From Hyphomicrobiales bacterium (lineage in GTDB: Bacteria > Pseudomonadota > Alphaproteobacteria > Rhizobiales > Beijerinckiaceae), in contig JAGXAN010000006.1 of assembly GCA_019075865.1 (NCBI GenBank), forward strand, positions 1 to 64,000: a stretch of 64,000 nt of DNA, written 5' to 3'. Below, piece after piece: positions 25,630-33,921 of this stretch (position 1 is its first letter; the number at the start of each line of letters is the position of its first letter). The notes under the pieces were generated by a model, which made no database searches, had not been told where the DNA came from, and saw only the letters and a program-made list of their open reading frames with translations. Made by a program: the position numbers and the translations under genes.

Positions 25630-25706
25630 GTTTTTTCTTGCCCGCTTCCGCAAAGTGCGATTTACTCGTTTTTAGTCGCCACAGAGCGGCACGAAAGGAG
25701 GAATGC

Positions 25707-25886
25707 ATGACCAGACCTACAGCGTCATTTGCGCAAAATGGCGGCTTACTTGGCCCTGTATCGCGCATCCATCTGTTCACGGCGAAAGGTCCAGCTACGA
25801 CTGATTTGGATCGCGTCAAATCCCGGCGTGCACCTGCCCTGGCTTGCCATGTTTCGAAATGCCACCCCAGCCAAAAGGGGGGTTGA
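25707..25886 (+). CDS. Possible small ORF upstream of the ABC transporter
   Basis: A 59-codon frame begins at the ATG at 25707, five bases after a strong AAAGGAGG ribosome-binding site, between the LacI operator palindrome and the sugar-binding protein. The product (beginning MTRPTASFAQNGG, basic, ending in CHPSQKGG) matches nothing I recognise and has no signal peptide or membrane helix. It could be a leader peptide, a decayed gene fragment, or chance. Confidence 0.3.
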   Translation: MTRPTASFAQNGGLLGPVSRIHLFTAKGPATTDLDRVKSRRAPALACHVSKCHPSQKGG

Positions 25887-25960
25887 GTTTGGGCGCGAAC
25901 CGCCTTCTTGGGCTGGGCGTTCTAAGTAAATTGGTCACCTCAGCTACGGCGACCAAAATA

Positions 25961-26007
25961 GCGCCGGATTGGCGCATATAATGAAGCAAAACAGCGCCAA
26001 ATGGCGC
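25961..26007 (+). promoter_or_regulatory. Two GCGCC/GGCGC inverted repeats before the ABC operon
   Basis: GCGCC-N5-GGCGC (25961-25975) and GCGCC-N4-GGCGC (25994-26007) start 33 bases apart, about three helical turns, just before the GGAGGAGG ribosome-binding site of the sugar-binding protein. A longer TTGGTC...GACCAA repeat (25931-25956) lies just upstream. They may be operators or mRNA hairpins affecting translation start. Confidence 0.4.
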
Positions 26008-26027
26008 GTAAATGGAGGAGGAAACGA

Positions 26028-26984
26028 ATGTTCAATGCCAAAAAAATTACTGCGCTCGCCCTAACGGCAAGCACGATCGCCTGCTCGGCCGCTCTGCTTT
26101 CCAGCGCCGCCCATGCGCAAGACAAGCAATTGACTATTGCGATGATTACCCATGCGCAAGCTGGTGACACTTTCTGGGATATCATCCGCAAGGGGGCCAA
26201 CATGGCTGCCAAAAAGGACAATATCAAGCTGATCTATCTGTCAGATCCAACCGCCGACAAAGAAGCCCAGTTGATCGACAACGTCGTCCAACAGCACGTC
26301 GACGGTATCGCGCTCACCCTCGCATTTCCAGACGCGATGGCAAAAGCGGTGAAAGCGGCCCATGCAGCCAATATTCCCATCGTAGGCTTTAACGCCGGCG
26401 GCGATGACTGGAAGAAAGCCGACCTGCTCGGCTATGTCGGCCAGGACGAGAACATCGCCGGTGCCGCAGTGGGCGAGAAGTTGAATGGTGAAGGTGCCAA
26501 GAGCGTGCTTTGCGTGGACCAGCAACAGGGTGCCGTGCAGTTGGAAGAACGCTGCAATGGCATCAAGAAGACCTTCAAGGGCAAGTACCAGATCCTTTAT
26601 ACCACGGGCTATGACATGCCGACCGTGAAGTCCCGGGTCCAGGCCAAGCTTCAGCAAGATACCGGCATTGATTATGTTGTAACGCTTGGCGCGCCATTCG
26701 CACCGACGGTTCTCGACGCAATCGGCGCGGTTGGCAGCAAAGCCAAGCTCGGCACCTTTGACCTCACCCCTGAGGCGGTCAAGTTGATCCAGGGTGGCAA
26801 GTTGCAATGGGCAATCGACCAGCAGCCATTCGTTGAAGGCTATATGGCCGTGGATCTCCTCTGGCTCAACAAAGTCAATGGTGACGTTGTCGGCGGCGGC
26901 GGCCCGGTGCTGACCGGCCCGGCTTTCGTCAACAAGTCCAATGTTGACGAAGTGGCCAAATTCGCCAAGGCCGGCACGCGCTAA
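26028..26984 (+). CDS. ABC sugar/cyclitol transporter, periplasmic substrate-binding protein
   Basis: 318 residues with a Sec signal peptide cleaved at about residue 30 (AAHA/Q) and a type I periplasmic-binding-protein fold of the ribose/fructose class (Peripla_BP_4): ITHAQAGDTFWDIIRKGA, DPTADKEAQ, VDGIALTLAFPDAM, IPIVGFNAGGDDW and IDQQPFVEGYMAVDLLW. It binds the substrate outside the inner membrane and delivers it to the permease. GGAGGAGG precedes the ATG. It lies inside the inositol island and upstream of an Idh-type dehydrogenase, so myo-inositol, another inositol or a related sugar are the likely ligands. Confidence 0.88.
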   Translation: MFNAKKITALALTASTIACSAALLSSAAHAQDKQLTIAMITHAQAGDTFWDIIRKGANMAAKKDNIKLIYLSDPTADKEAQLIDNVVQQHVDGIALTLAFPDAMAKAVKAAHAANIPIVGFNAGGDDWKKADLLGYVGQDENIAGAAVGEKLNGEGAKSVLCVDQQQGAVQLEERCNGIKKTFKGKYQILYTTGYDMPTVKSRVQAKLQQDTGIDYVVTLGAPFAPTVLDAIGAVGSKAKLGTFDLTPEAVKLIQGGKLQWAIDQQPFVEGYMAVDLLWLNKVNGDVVGGGGPVLTGPAFVNKSNVDEVAKFAKAGTR

Positions 26985-27064
26985 TTTCCGGCCTCGCGCC
27001 AATAAAAGCTGACCGCCGACCAGAGGGCCCGCCCAGGGTCGGCGGCAGAAACAGGGAGAAAGCC

Positions 27065-28114
27065 GTGACAATGACCGAGAAAGCCGACACGGTGCCATTA
27101 CGGCAGCAATATCAGCCACAGTCCTATTGGAAGCAAATTCTGAAACGACCAGAAGCCGGCGCTCTGGGCGGCGCTATTTTGGTGTTCGTTTTTTTCTGGC
27201 TGATGGCACCCCCATTTCGCCAATTCTCAGCATTCACGACCGTGCTTTATCAGGCCTCCACCATCGGCATTCCAGCCGTGGCCGTTGCGCTGTTGATGAT
27301 CGGGGGTGAGTTTGATCTCTCGGCTGGCGTTGCTGTCACCGCCTCATCGCTGGCAGCGTCGATGTTCACCACGCAACTGTTCGGCAACCTCTGGGTGGGT
27401 GCCTTCTGTGCGCTGATTTTCGCGCTGGCCATTGGCGCACTCAATGGATGGTTGCTGATCCGCACCAAATTGCACAGTTTCCTCGTGACGCTTGGCACAT
27501 TTTTGATGCTGCAAGGGCTCAATATCGCCATCACCAAATTGGTGACAGGCAATGTTGCAACCCGCGACATCAGCGGCATGCCCGGCTTTGACTCGCTTCA
27601 GACCATTTTCGCCTCCAATATCATGGTCGGCCACGCCCAAATCAGCATTGCCATTGTCTATTGGCTGCTATTCGTTGCGCTCGCAACTTGGGTCTTGCTG
27701 CGCACCAAGGTCGGCAACTGGATTTTCGCCGTCGGTGGCCAAGGCGAGAGCGCCCGCGCCGTTGGCGTGCCGGTAAAGCAGGTCAAAATCGGCCTGTTCA
27801 TGCTGGTGGGGTTCAGTTGCTGGTTCCTCTCCATGCACTTGCTGTTTTCTTATAACACCGTGCAATCAGGGGCCGGCATCGGCAACGAACTGCTTTATAT
27901 CGCGGCCTCGGTTGTTGGCGGATGCCTCATGACCGGGGGCTATGGCTCGGCCGTAGGCTCCGCACTCGGTGCCTTTATTTTTGGAATGACGACAGAAGGC
28001 GTGATTTACGCAGATTGGGACCCCGACTGGTTCCAATTCTTCGTGGGCGCCATGCTGCTGCTCGCCACAGTCGTAAACACTTGGATTCGCGCTCGCGCCA
28101 TGAAAGGCAAGTAA
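27065..28114 (+). CDS. ABC sugar transporter permease (FrcC/RbsC type)
   Basis: 349 residues with about nine to ten hydrophobic segments and the BPD_transp_2 signature: GGEFDLSAGVAVTASSLAASM, LIRTKLHSFLVTLGTFLMLQGL, AVGGQGESARAVGVPV and GGCLMTGGYGSAVGSALGAFIFGM. It forms the inner-membrane channel as a homodimer. I use the GTG at 27065, because GGGAG lies seven bases before it; an ATG two codons later is possible. It follows the binding protein by 80 bases and is one base before the ATPase start. Confidence 0.88.
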   Translation: MTMTEKADTVPLRQQYQPQSYWKQILKRPEAGALGGAILVFVFFWLMAPPFRQFSAFTTVLYQASTIGIPAVAVALLMIGGEFDLSAGVAVTASSLAASMFTTQLFGNLWVGAFCALIFALAIGALNGWLLIRTKLHSFLVTLGTFLMLQGLNIAITKLVTGNVATRDISGMPGFDSLQTIFASNIMVGHAQISIAIVYWLLFVALATWVLLRTKVGNWIFAVGGQGESARAVGVPVKQVKIGLFMLVGFSCWFLSMHLLFSYNTVQSGAGIGNELLYIAASVVGGCLMTGGYGSAVGSALGAFIFGMTTEGVIYADWDPDWFQFFVGAMLLLATVVNTWIRARAMKGK

Positions 28115-28115
28115 T

Positions 28116-28925
28116 ATGGCCCGTTCAGAAACCCCGATCATTCAACTCAAGGGCGTTGGCAAGAATTATGGCAACGTCAATGCCCTGCGCGGCGTGAACC
28201 TTACCGTTCGCCAAGGCGAAGTGACCTGCATTCTCGGCGACAACGGCGCTGGCAAATCCACCTTGATCTCGATCATTGCCGGGCTTTTCGCCCATGACGA
28301 GGGCGAGTATCTGGTTGATGAAAAGGCCCGCCGCTTCTCGTCACCGCGCGAGGCGCTCAATCTGGGTATAGCTGCGGTTTATCAGACGCTTGCGCTGGTG
28401 CCGCTGCTGCCGGTTTGGCGCAACTTCTTCCTCGGTTCCGAGATCGTGCGCGGTTGGGGCCCGTTCCGCCAGTTGGACACGCGCAAGATGTGGGATGCGA
28501 CCCAGGACGAACTCCAACGCATGGGCATCAACCTTGAGGACCTCGAACAGCCGGTGGGGACACTTTCGGGTGGCCAGCGCCAGGTTGTGGCGATTGCCCG
28601 CGCCATTCACTTTGGTGCACGCGTCCTCATCCTCGATGAACCAACCGCAGCGCTCGGCGTCGCGCAATCGGGCCTTGTGCTGCGATATGTGGCCCAGGCC
28701 GCCCGCGATCAGGGGATAGGCGTGATTTTTATTACCCATAACCCACATCACGCTTTTCTGGTGGGTGACCATTTCATCGTTTTATCCCGGGGCGAGGTCG
28801 AACTTGATGCGCCACGCGCCGATCTCACGCTCGATAATCTGATGTTCCATATGGCCGGAGGGACCGGGTTGAGCACATTGGAGCACGAACTTCATAGTGC
28901 ACCCCCCGCCGCAACCGTCGCTTGA
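28116..28925 (+). CDS. ABC sugar transporter ATP-binding protein (single-domain, FrcA-like)
   Basis: 269 residues: Walker A GDNGAGKS, Q-loop YQT, signature LSGGQRQ, Walker B VLILDEPTAAL and H-loop FITHN. Most sugar importers of this class (RbsA, MglA, IatA) carry a duplicated ATPase; this one has a single domain, as in rhizobial FrcA, so it should act as a homodimer. It starts one base after the permease stop. The C-terminal 25 residues (after MAGGTGLSTLEHEL) are a low-complexity tail. Confidence 0.9.
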   Translation: MARSETPIIQLKGVGKNYGNVNALRGVNLTVRQGEVTCILGDNGAGKSTLISIIAGLFAHDEGEYLVDEKARRFSSPREALNLGIAAVYQTLALVPLLPVWRNFFLGSEIVRGWGPFRQLDTRKMWDATQDELQRMGINLEDLEQPVGTLSGGQRQVVAIARAIHFGARVLILDEPTAALGVAQSGLVLRYVAQAARDQGIGVIFITHNPHHAFLVGDHFIVLSRGEVELDAPRADLTLDNLMFHMAGGTGLSTLEHELHSAPPAATVA

Positions 28926-29016
28926 AAGTCGCGGTTGCCGCATCACTCGCAAAAGCATCGGGCCGGGCGCGCCTGCCCATGTGTTTCAGGGTCTCTTCAA
29001 CCAGGATATCCCACAA

Positions 29017-30015
29017 ATGAGTATTCGTATCGGATTGATAGGTGCAGGCATCATGGGTGCCGATCACGCGCGTATATTGTCGCTGGAAATTCCCGGCGTC
29101 ACCTTGCAACAAATTTGCGACGCGGACGCCGCACGCGCCAGGAGTGTCGCGGAGACTTCCGGCGCACGCGATGTCGGCACGAACCCGCTTGCGTTGATTG
29201 CCGATAAATCCATTGATGCGGTGCTGATTGCCAGCCCTGACCACACCCACGCCGACCTTACCAAGGCCTGCATCGCCCAAGGCAAGCCAGTGCTGTGCGA
29301 AAAGCCGCTTTCGCCAGATTCAACCGAATGCCTCGACGTAATCGCAGCGGAGGTCAAATCGGGCAGACGTCTTGTGCAAATCGGTTTCATGCGCCGCTTT
29401 GACCCGGCCTATGTTGAGATGAAACAGACTTTGGCCAAGGGAGCGATTGGCCCGGCGCTGATGATGCACAATTTTCATCGCAACGTATCCGCACCCGCCA
29501 GTTTCACCGGCCAGATGTCCATCACGAATTCCGCCCCACATGAATTCGACATCGCGCGCTTCATGCTCGATGCAGACTATGAGTCAATTTCCGTATTCTG
29601 CCCTGAATTTCGTGACTCGGGTAAGACCGGCGCGCCCGTATTCATGGTTTTGAAAACTAGAACGGGCCAATTGGTCAATGTTGAGATCAACAATAACGCG
29701 GCCTATGGCTATGACGTGCGCGGCGAACTCGTGGGCGAGAAGGGTTCGGTCTTTCTGCGTTCGCCCATAAACAGCGAACTTCACGTCAACTTGCAGACCA
29801 TAACCACCTATCCGGCCGATTGGCGGCCTCGCTTCGCCGAGGCCTACAGGCTGCAAAACTGCGCCTGGGTCAAATCCATCGAGACCGGTCACCCCGCCGG
29901 GGCCAGCGCCTGGGACGGGTATGCCGCTAGCCTCGTGGCCGAAGCCGGAATTGCCTCACTCGCGCTAGGCGGCGAGGTAAAGATTTCATCCGCGGCCAAA
30001 CCATCGCTTTATTGA
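29017..30015 (+). CDS. Gfo/Idh/MocA-family oxidoreductase, inositol 2-dehydrogenase-like
   Basis: 332 residues with GLIGAGIMG, Lys96 in CEKPLS and the overall IolG layout, including VQIGFMRRFDP. The active-site segment reads TNSAPHEFD where IolG has D-x-x-x-H: His175 is kept but the Asp position is Asn171. Similar variants occur in other Idh-type enzymes, so a different stereoisomer or substrate is likely. The gene is 91 bases after the ABC ATPase on the same strand and probably uses the imported cyclitol. Start at the ATG at 29017 gives the usual N-terminus; frames further upstream are not family-like. Confidence 0.83.
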   Translation: MSIRIGLIGAGIMGADHARILSLEIPGVTLQQICDADAARARSVAETSGARDVGTNPLALIADKSIDAVLIASPDHTHADLTKACIAQGKPVLCEKPLSPDSTECLDVIAAEVKSGRRLVQIGFMRRFDPAYVEMKQTLAKGAIGPALMMHNFHRNVSAPASFTGQMSITNSAPHEFDIARFMLDADYESISVFCPEFRDSGKTGAPVFMVLKTRTGQLVNVEINNNAAYGYDVRGELVGEKGSVFLRSPINSELHVNLQTITTYPADWRPRFAEAYRLQNCAWVKSIETGHPAGASAWDGYAASLVAEAGIASLALGGEVKISSAAKPSLY

Positions 30016-30024
30016 ATTCCAGCG

Positions 30025-30828
30025 TCACACGAACGACACGCTGATTGACCCCAGCGGGCCGTAATCGGCGCAGATTACCGTGCCGGCCTCGACATCCACG
30101 GGGCGCGTGAACGAGCCGCCCAGCACCACCTGGCCCTTTTTCAACCCCGCGCCGACCGCGTGCAATTTGTTGACCAGCCATGCCACCCCCGCCGCCGGAT
30201 GCCCCATCACCGCCGCCGACACCCCCGATTCTTCGATAATGCCATTTTTGGAGAGCGTTGCGCCAATCCAGCGAATATCCACGTCAAACGGGCGAATGAG
30301 GCGACCGCCCATCACCAGCGCGCCAAACGCGGCATTGTCGGCAATCGTGTCGGTTACGGCGCGCGGCACCTGCGTTCGATAATCAATGATTTCCAGCGCG
30401 GGTGTCACGAATTCCGTCGCGCGCATGACATCATGAATGCGCGTGCCTGGCCCGGCCAAATCCTCCCCCATAATGAACGCAAGCTCCACCTCTATGCGCG
30501 GTTTCAGGAAAAGTTGCGCCTTGATGGTGGCACCATCGGCAAACACGGCATCATCCAGAATGCGCCCGTAATCCGGTTCGGTCATCTTGGACGCCATTTG
30601 CATGGCCCGGCTGGTCAGTCCGATCTTGTGGCCGATGACGCTGGCCCCCTTGGCGATGCGGGCCTGCGCCCATAAATCCTGAATGCGATAGGCATCCTCG
30701 ATGGTCATTTGCGGATAAATCTGGCTCAATTGCTGGCTTGCAACGCGCGTTGTCTCCGCACGCAAAATGGCCTCCGCCGCGCTCTGCCGCTCCATTTGCG
30801 TCAACACATCGCTCTCCTTCAAGATCAT
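30025..30828 (-). CDS. 2-keto-4-pentenoate / 2-oxohept-4-ene-1,7-dioate hydratase (HpaH/MhpD family)
   Basis: 267 residues, full length. Diagnostic blocks are GHKIGLTSRAMQ, SEPDYG-like TEPDYGRILDD, PRIEVELAFI (metal ligands), TPALEIIDYR, DNAAFGALVMGG and the C-terminal QVVLGGSFTRP and DYGPLGSISVSF. HpaH adds water to a 2-oxo-4-enoic diacid to give the substrate of an HpaI aldolase; one such aldolase is in the inositol operon at 16165, but the two are 14 kb apart. It is convergent with the Idh-like gene (9-base gap). The ATG at 30828 is my choice; a Met 11 codons later also fits. Confidence 0.83.
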   Translation of the reverse strand: MILKESDVLTQMERQSAAEAILRAETTRVASQQLSQIYPQMTIEDAYRIQDLWAQARIAKGASVIGHKIGLTSRAMQMASKMTEPDYGRILDDAVFADGATIKAQLFLKPRIEVELAFIMGEDLAGPGTRIHDVMRATEFVTPALEIIDYRTQVPRAVTDTIADNAAFGALVMGGRLIRPFDVDIRWIGATLSKNGIIEESGVSAAVMGHPAAGVAWLVNKLHAVGAGLKKGQVVLGGSFTRPVDVEAGTVICADYGPLGSISVSFV

Positions 30829-30955
30829 GCCCGACAAGCCGGTCACAGGCGCATATTGGCCCGCATTGTTCCCAATGATCAACCACGCAAACGTCACGAC
30901 CGGGTGGAATCGTGGATTCCATCCGGTCTGAAGCAGGGACGATACGGGTGCGCCC

Positions 30956-31414
30956 CTATTTCTTCCTCGGCTGAAGCACCACGGCACCGGTTTCGATGAG
31001 CGATTTCAGGTTCGAAAGAATCTGCGGCCATCCACCCGAAACGGCAGCAATCAGGCCGGAATTGGGCCGGTTTATGCTGTGGGTCACCGTGAGTTTCACC
31101 GCTTCCCCCACCGTTTCCAGATCCATGGTGCAGACGGCCAATCCCTCGGCATGGAACTCCGGCGACCATTCATTGCGCCAGCTGAGCGCAAGATGCTTGC
31201 AAGGTTCAAATGCCGTGATCTCGCCTGAATCGGCGACCTTGCCATCGGGAAACACCAGCTTCCAGGCGCTGCCCAGCTTCCATTGCGTCTCGGGCCTCGC
31301 ACCCATCCAGTATTTAGCCGCCATTTCAGGATCGGTGAGCGCCGCCCAAAGCCGCTCCGGCGTGGTTTTGATATAGGTAACATAGACAAATCGGCTCTCG
31401 GTTTGATTAGTCAT
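30956..31414 (-). CDS. SRPBCC (AHSA1-like) domain protein
   Basis: 152 residues with the START/Bet v1-like AHSA1 pattern: VYVTYIKTTPERLWAALTDPEMAAKYW near the N-terminus, an EITAFEPCKHLALSW core and a long C-terminal helix SGGWPQILSNLKSLIETG. Such proteins bind hydrophobic ligands; activity is unknown. The start overlaps the stop of the ArsR-type gene by eight bases and AAGGAG precedes it. ArsR/SRPBCC pairs like this are frequent in Proteobacteria and usually form an autoregulated unit. Confidence 0.87.
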   Translation of the reverse strand: MTNQTESRFVYVTYIKTTPERLWAALTDPEMAAKYWMGARPETQWKLGSAWKLVFPDGKVADSGEITAFEPCKHLALSWRNEWSPEFHAEGLAVCTMDLETVGEAVKLTVTHSINRPNSGLIAAVSGGWPQILSNLKSLIETGAVVLQPRKK

Positions 31415-31763
31415 GGCTATCTCCTTCAAGTTGGCTTTTGAGGTCAGAAATGGCAGCAAGATACGGCGGCTCGAATTTGCGGATCCAGCGGTCGGTGATT
31501 TCGTTGATTGGCACCGAATTGATGAAATGCAACTTCTCGCGCCCGCGCCACTGCACAACAACCAGATTGGCAGCTTCCAGAATCTTCAGATGCTTGGCCA
31601 CCGCCGGTCGCGTCATGGCAAGGCCTTCGCATAATTCGCCCAGATTCTGGCCGTTTTTTGCAAATAGGCGATCCAGCAGCTCGCGCCGGCTGACATCCGC
31701 CAAAGCCCTGAAAACGGCGTCCTGGTCCCGAACAGAATATGAAACTATCTGGTTTCCTATCAT
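31407..31763 (-). CDS. ArsR/SmtB-family transcriptional regulator (SdpR-like)
   Basis: 118 residues, a single winged helix: FRALADVSRRELLDRLF, the recognition region LAMTRPAVAKHLKILEAANLV and the wing VVVQWRGREKLHFINS. There is no CxC-type metal site, so it is probably not a metal sensor. The C-terminal WIRKFEPPYLAAISDLKSQLE segment is typical of the subgroup paired with SRPBCC proteins. Likely represses itself and the downstream SRPBCC gene through the ATGAA/TTCAT repeat upstream. Confidence 0.88.
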   Translation of the reverse strand: MIGNQIVSYSVRDQDAVFRALADVSRRELLDRLFAKNGQNLGELCEGLAMTRPAVAKHLKILEAANLVVVQWRGREKLHFINSVPINEITDRWIRKFEPPYLAAISDLKSQLEGDSHD

Positions 31764-31773
31764 GATGATTTAT

Positions 31774-31793
31774 ATGAAACCTTTTAGCTTCAT
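31774..31793. promoter_or_regulatory. Inverted repeat, candidate ArsR operator
   Basis: ATGAA (31774-31778) and TTCAT (31789-31793) face each other 11 bases upstream of the ArsR-type start codon, in an AT-rich stretch that should contain its promoter. Position and symmetry suggest an autoregulatory operator. Confidence 0.4.
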
Positions 31794-31841
31794 GTCAAGC
31801 GATATTTCATAAAATCTTAAAGCAAAGCACATCAGTCGTTT

Positions 31842-32234
31842 TCATTTTCTGGCTGCATTTTTCGCCGCAGCGGCACGAACGAGCGCTATAAAGGCCGCCG
31901 CGTCCAGGCTTTCCGCTTCGCGGATATCAATGGCACGGCGGACATTGCCTTCAAGACTGGCATTGAACAGCCGGGCCGGATCATCAAGGGCGGCACCTTT
32001 GGCAAAGGTCAATTTCACGACGCTCTTGTAAGTTTCGCCGGTGCAGATCATGCCGCCCTGCGACCACACTGGCACACCGCGCCATTTCCAGTCTTCCACC
32101 ACATCAGGAAGCGCTTGGTGGATCAGGGCGCGGATGCGGGCTAGCGTTGTGCCGCGCCAATCGCCCAATTCACGGATTCGCGCATCAATCCGTTGCGAGG
32201 CTGATTCTTGGCCCGATGTCTCAGTGCCGCCCAT
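31842..32234 (-). CDS. DUF1801 domain protein
   Basis: 130 residues. The PF08818-like core is visible: RIRELGDWRGTTLARIRALIHQALPDVVEDWKWRGVPVWSQGGMICTGETYKSVVKLTFAKGA, then a C-terminal helical AESLDAAAFIALVRAA segment. The family (YdhG/frataxin-like fold) has no agreed function. The ATG at 32234 follows GGGAG by eight bases; longer upstream frames are not family-like. It stands between the ArsR pair and phnE without a clear link to either. Confidence 0.8.
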   Translation of the reverse strand: MGGTETSGQESASQRIDARIRELGDWRGTTLARIRALIHQALPDVVEDWKWRGVPVWSQGGMICTGETYKSVVKLTFAKGAALDDPARLFNASLEGNVRRAIDIREAESLDAAAFIALVRAAAAKNAARK

Positions 32235-32329
32235 AAAAGCTTCTCCCGATAATGGCCAAGCTGCGATGCGCCAATTGCGATCGCGAGGCATCATAATCTG
32301 GGGGAAATGCAGTGCCAAGCTCTGGCAGA

Positions 32330-33157
32330 TCAGGCCAGCTTCGCCCGCAGCGCGGCGCTTAGACGCTCGGTAATGGTAACCAGCACAAAGGTAATCACCA
32401 GCAGCAACGACACGGTTTGATATTGAAACAGGTTCATCGCCGTCAAAAGCTCAAACCCGATGCCACCCGCACCGACAAAGCCCAGAACCAGCGACCCCCG
32501 GATGTTTTCATCGAGCCGATAGAGTGTAATGCCGAGCAGGGATGGCAGGACAATCGGCACGATCGCGTGGCTGAACACCTGCAACCGTGTTGCGCCGGTG
32601 GTGATCAGCGCCTCCACCGGCCCCTTGTCCATATCCTCGATCACTTCGGAAAACAGTCGTCCCAGCATCCCCACCGAATGCACACTGATCGCCAGTGCGC
32701 CCGGAAACGGCCCAAGTCCGACCGCTGTAACAAACAAGAGCGCCCAGACAAGGTCTGGCACCGCGCGGCAGAGCGCTATCAACCCGCGCGCCAGATAATA
32801 CAAGCTGCGTGAAGGGCTGGTATTGCGTGCCGCAAATATCGCCAGCGGCAGCGCCAGTATCACGCCCCACAATGTGCCAAAAATGGCAATATCCAGCGTT
32901 TCGATGGCCGGCCACAATTCGTGCTGGAATTGCCCGAAATCCGGCGGTGAGGCGCGCCAGAGTATGTCAGCCATGCCATGCGCGCCGGTAATCAGGTCCT
33001 GCGGGCGTGCCTGCACGACATAGGTGGCTTGCGCAACAACAAGTATCAGCCCCAAACCAACAGCTATCCGCAATGCGCCCGTCCGCCAACTGGCAAATTC
33101 ATGGCCCTGCCCGCTTTGCAGCGGCCGCAAACCACGCAATTCTGCTGCATCACTCAT
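32330..33157 (-). CDS. phnE: Phosphonate ABC transporter permease
   Basis: 275 residues, inner-membrane permease of the PhnCDE phosphonate importer, about six helices. The transport loop EALITTGATRLQVFSHAIVPIVLPSLLGITLYRLDENIRGSLVLGFVGAGGIGFEL is the EAA-type motif specific to PhnE. The ATG at 33157 overlaps the end of phnC by eight bases and has GGGAG before it. Last gene of the phnDCE part; only one PhnE is present, so it should homodimerise. Confidence 0.92.
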   Translation of the reverse strand: MSDAAELRGLRPLQSGQGHEFASWRTGALRIAVGLGLILVVAQATYVVQARPQDLITGAHGMADILWRASPPDFGQFQHELWPAIETLDIAIFGTLWGVILALPLAIFAARNTSPSRSLYYLARGLIALCRAVPDLVWALLFVTAVGLGPFPGALAISVHSVGMLGRLFSEVIEDMDKGPVEALITTGATRLQVFSHAIVPIVLPSLLGITLYRLDENIRGSLVLGFVGAGGIGFELLTAMNLFQYQTVSLLLVITFVLVTITERLSAALRAKLA

Positions 33158-33920
33158 GATAACTCCCGCCCGCAGTGCCCGTATAAAGGGCGTCCATGTC
33201 CCGTGCGGCAATCGCCTCAGGTGCGGCATCAAACAAAACCCGCCCCTTTTTCATGCCAATGACCCGATCCCCGTATCGCCGCGCCAATTCCGGTTGGTGC
33301 AGCACGCAAATCACCGCCAGACCATCGCGGCTGGAAATACGACGCAGCAATTGCATCACCTCATTGGCCGCATCGGGATCCAGGCTTGCGACAGGCTCAT
33401 CGGCCAGAAGCGCCGCCGGCTTTTGCGCCAGCGCGCGCGCAATCGAAACCCGCTGTGCCTGCCCACCGGACAAGGTGCTGGCACGCTGGTTCGCAAACGC
33501 GCTGAGCCCCACGGCATCCAGGCTTTCCAGCGCCACCGGCGCATCATCGCGCGGAAACATGCCCAGCATCGTGGTCAGGGTCTGGCGTCGCCCCAACGTG
33601 CCACACAGGACATTGGCGATCACGCTGCGCCGTCCCACCAGCCTCGCCTGTTGAAACACCATGCCAAGCTTCATCCGCGCCGTCGACAACGCCCGGCCCG
33701 TCAAACCGGTGAGCACCTGCCCCGATACGCTGACCTGGCCTTGCGTTGGCACCTGCAACCCCGCGATGCACCTCAGCAACGTCGATTTGCCACAACCATT
33801 ATGGCCCAGAATGACCAGAAGTTCGCCCGCAGCCACCTCAAAGCTGGCGCCCTCAAGCGCCAGCGTCCCATTGGGATAGCGCATGGTCAGGTCGTCTGCC
33901 CTGATCAATGCGCCCGACAT
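33150..33920 (-). CDS. phnC: Phosphonate ABC transporter ATP-binding protein
   Basis: 256 residues, full length. Walker A GHNGCGKST, the PhnC-type MVFQQARLVGRRSVIANVLCGTLGR region after the Q-loop, signature LSGGQAQR, Walker B ALLADEPVASLDP and H-loop His in VLHQPE. It energises phosphonate uptake with PhnD and PhnE. It sits one base after the phnD stop and overlaps phnE. Confidence 0.93.
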   Translation of the reverse strand: MSGALIRADDLTMRYPNGTLALEGASFEVAAGELLVILGHNGCGKSTLLRCIAGLQVPTQGQVSVSGQVLTGLTGRALSTARMKLGMVFQQARLVGRRSVIANVLCGTLGRRQTLTTMLGMFPRDDAPVALESLDAVGLSAFANQRASTLSGGQAQRVSIARALAQKPAALLADEPVASLDPDAANEVMQLLRRISSRDGLAVICVLHQPELARRYGDRVIGMKKGRVLFDAAPEAIAARDMDALYTGTAGGSYHE

Positions 33921-33921
33921 C

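Noticed and set aside
24499-25710. About 400-codon open frame on the plus strand with a good ribosome-binding site
   Set aside because: Antisense to the well-supported LacI gene; the translation is basic, repetitive and has no family features. Only the start region is kept, as a possible relic.
14292-30828. Genomic island acquired by transfer
   Set aside because: No tRNA, integrase, direct repeats or clear composition change at the borders that I can see.
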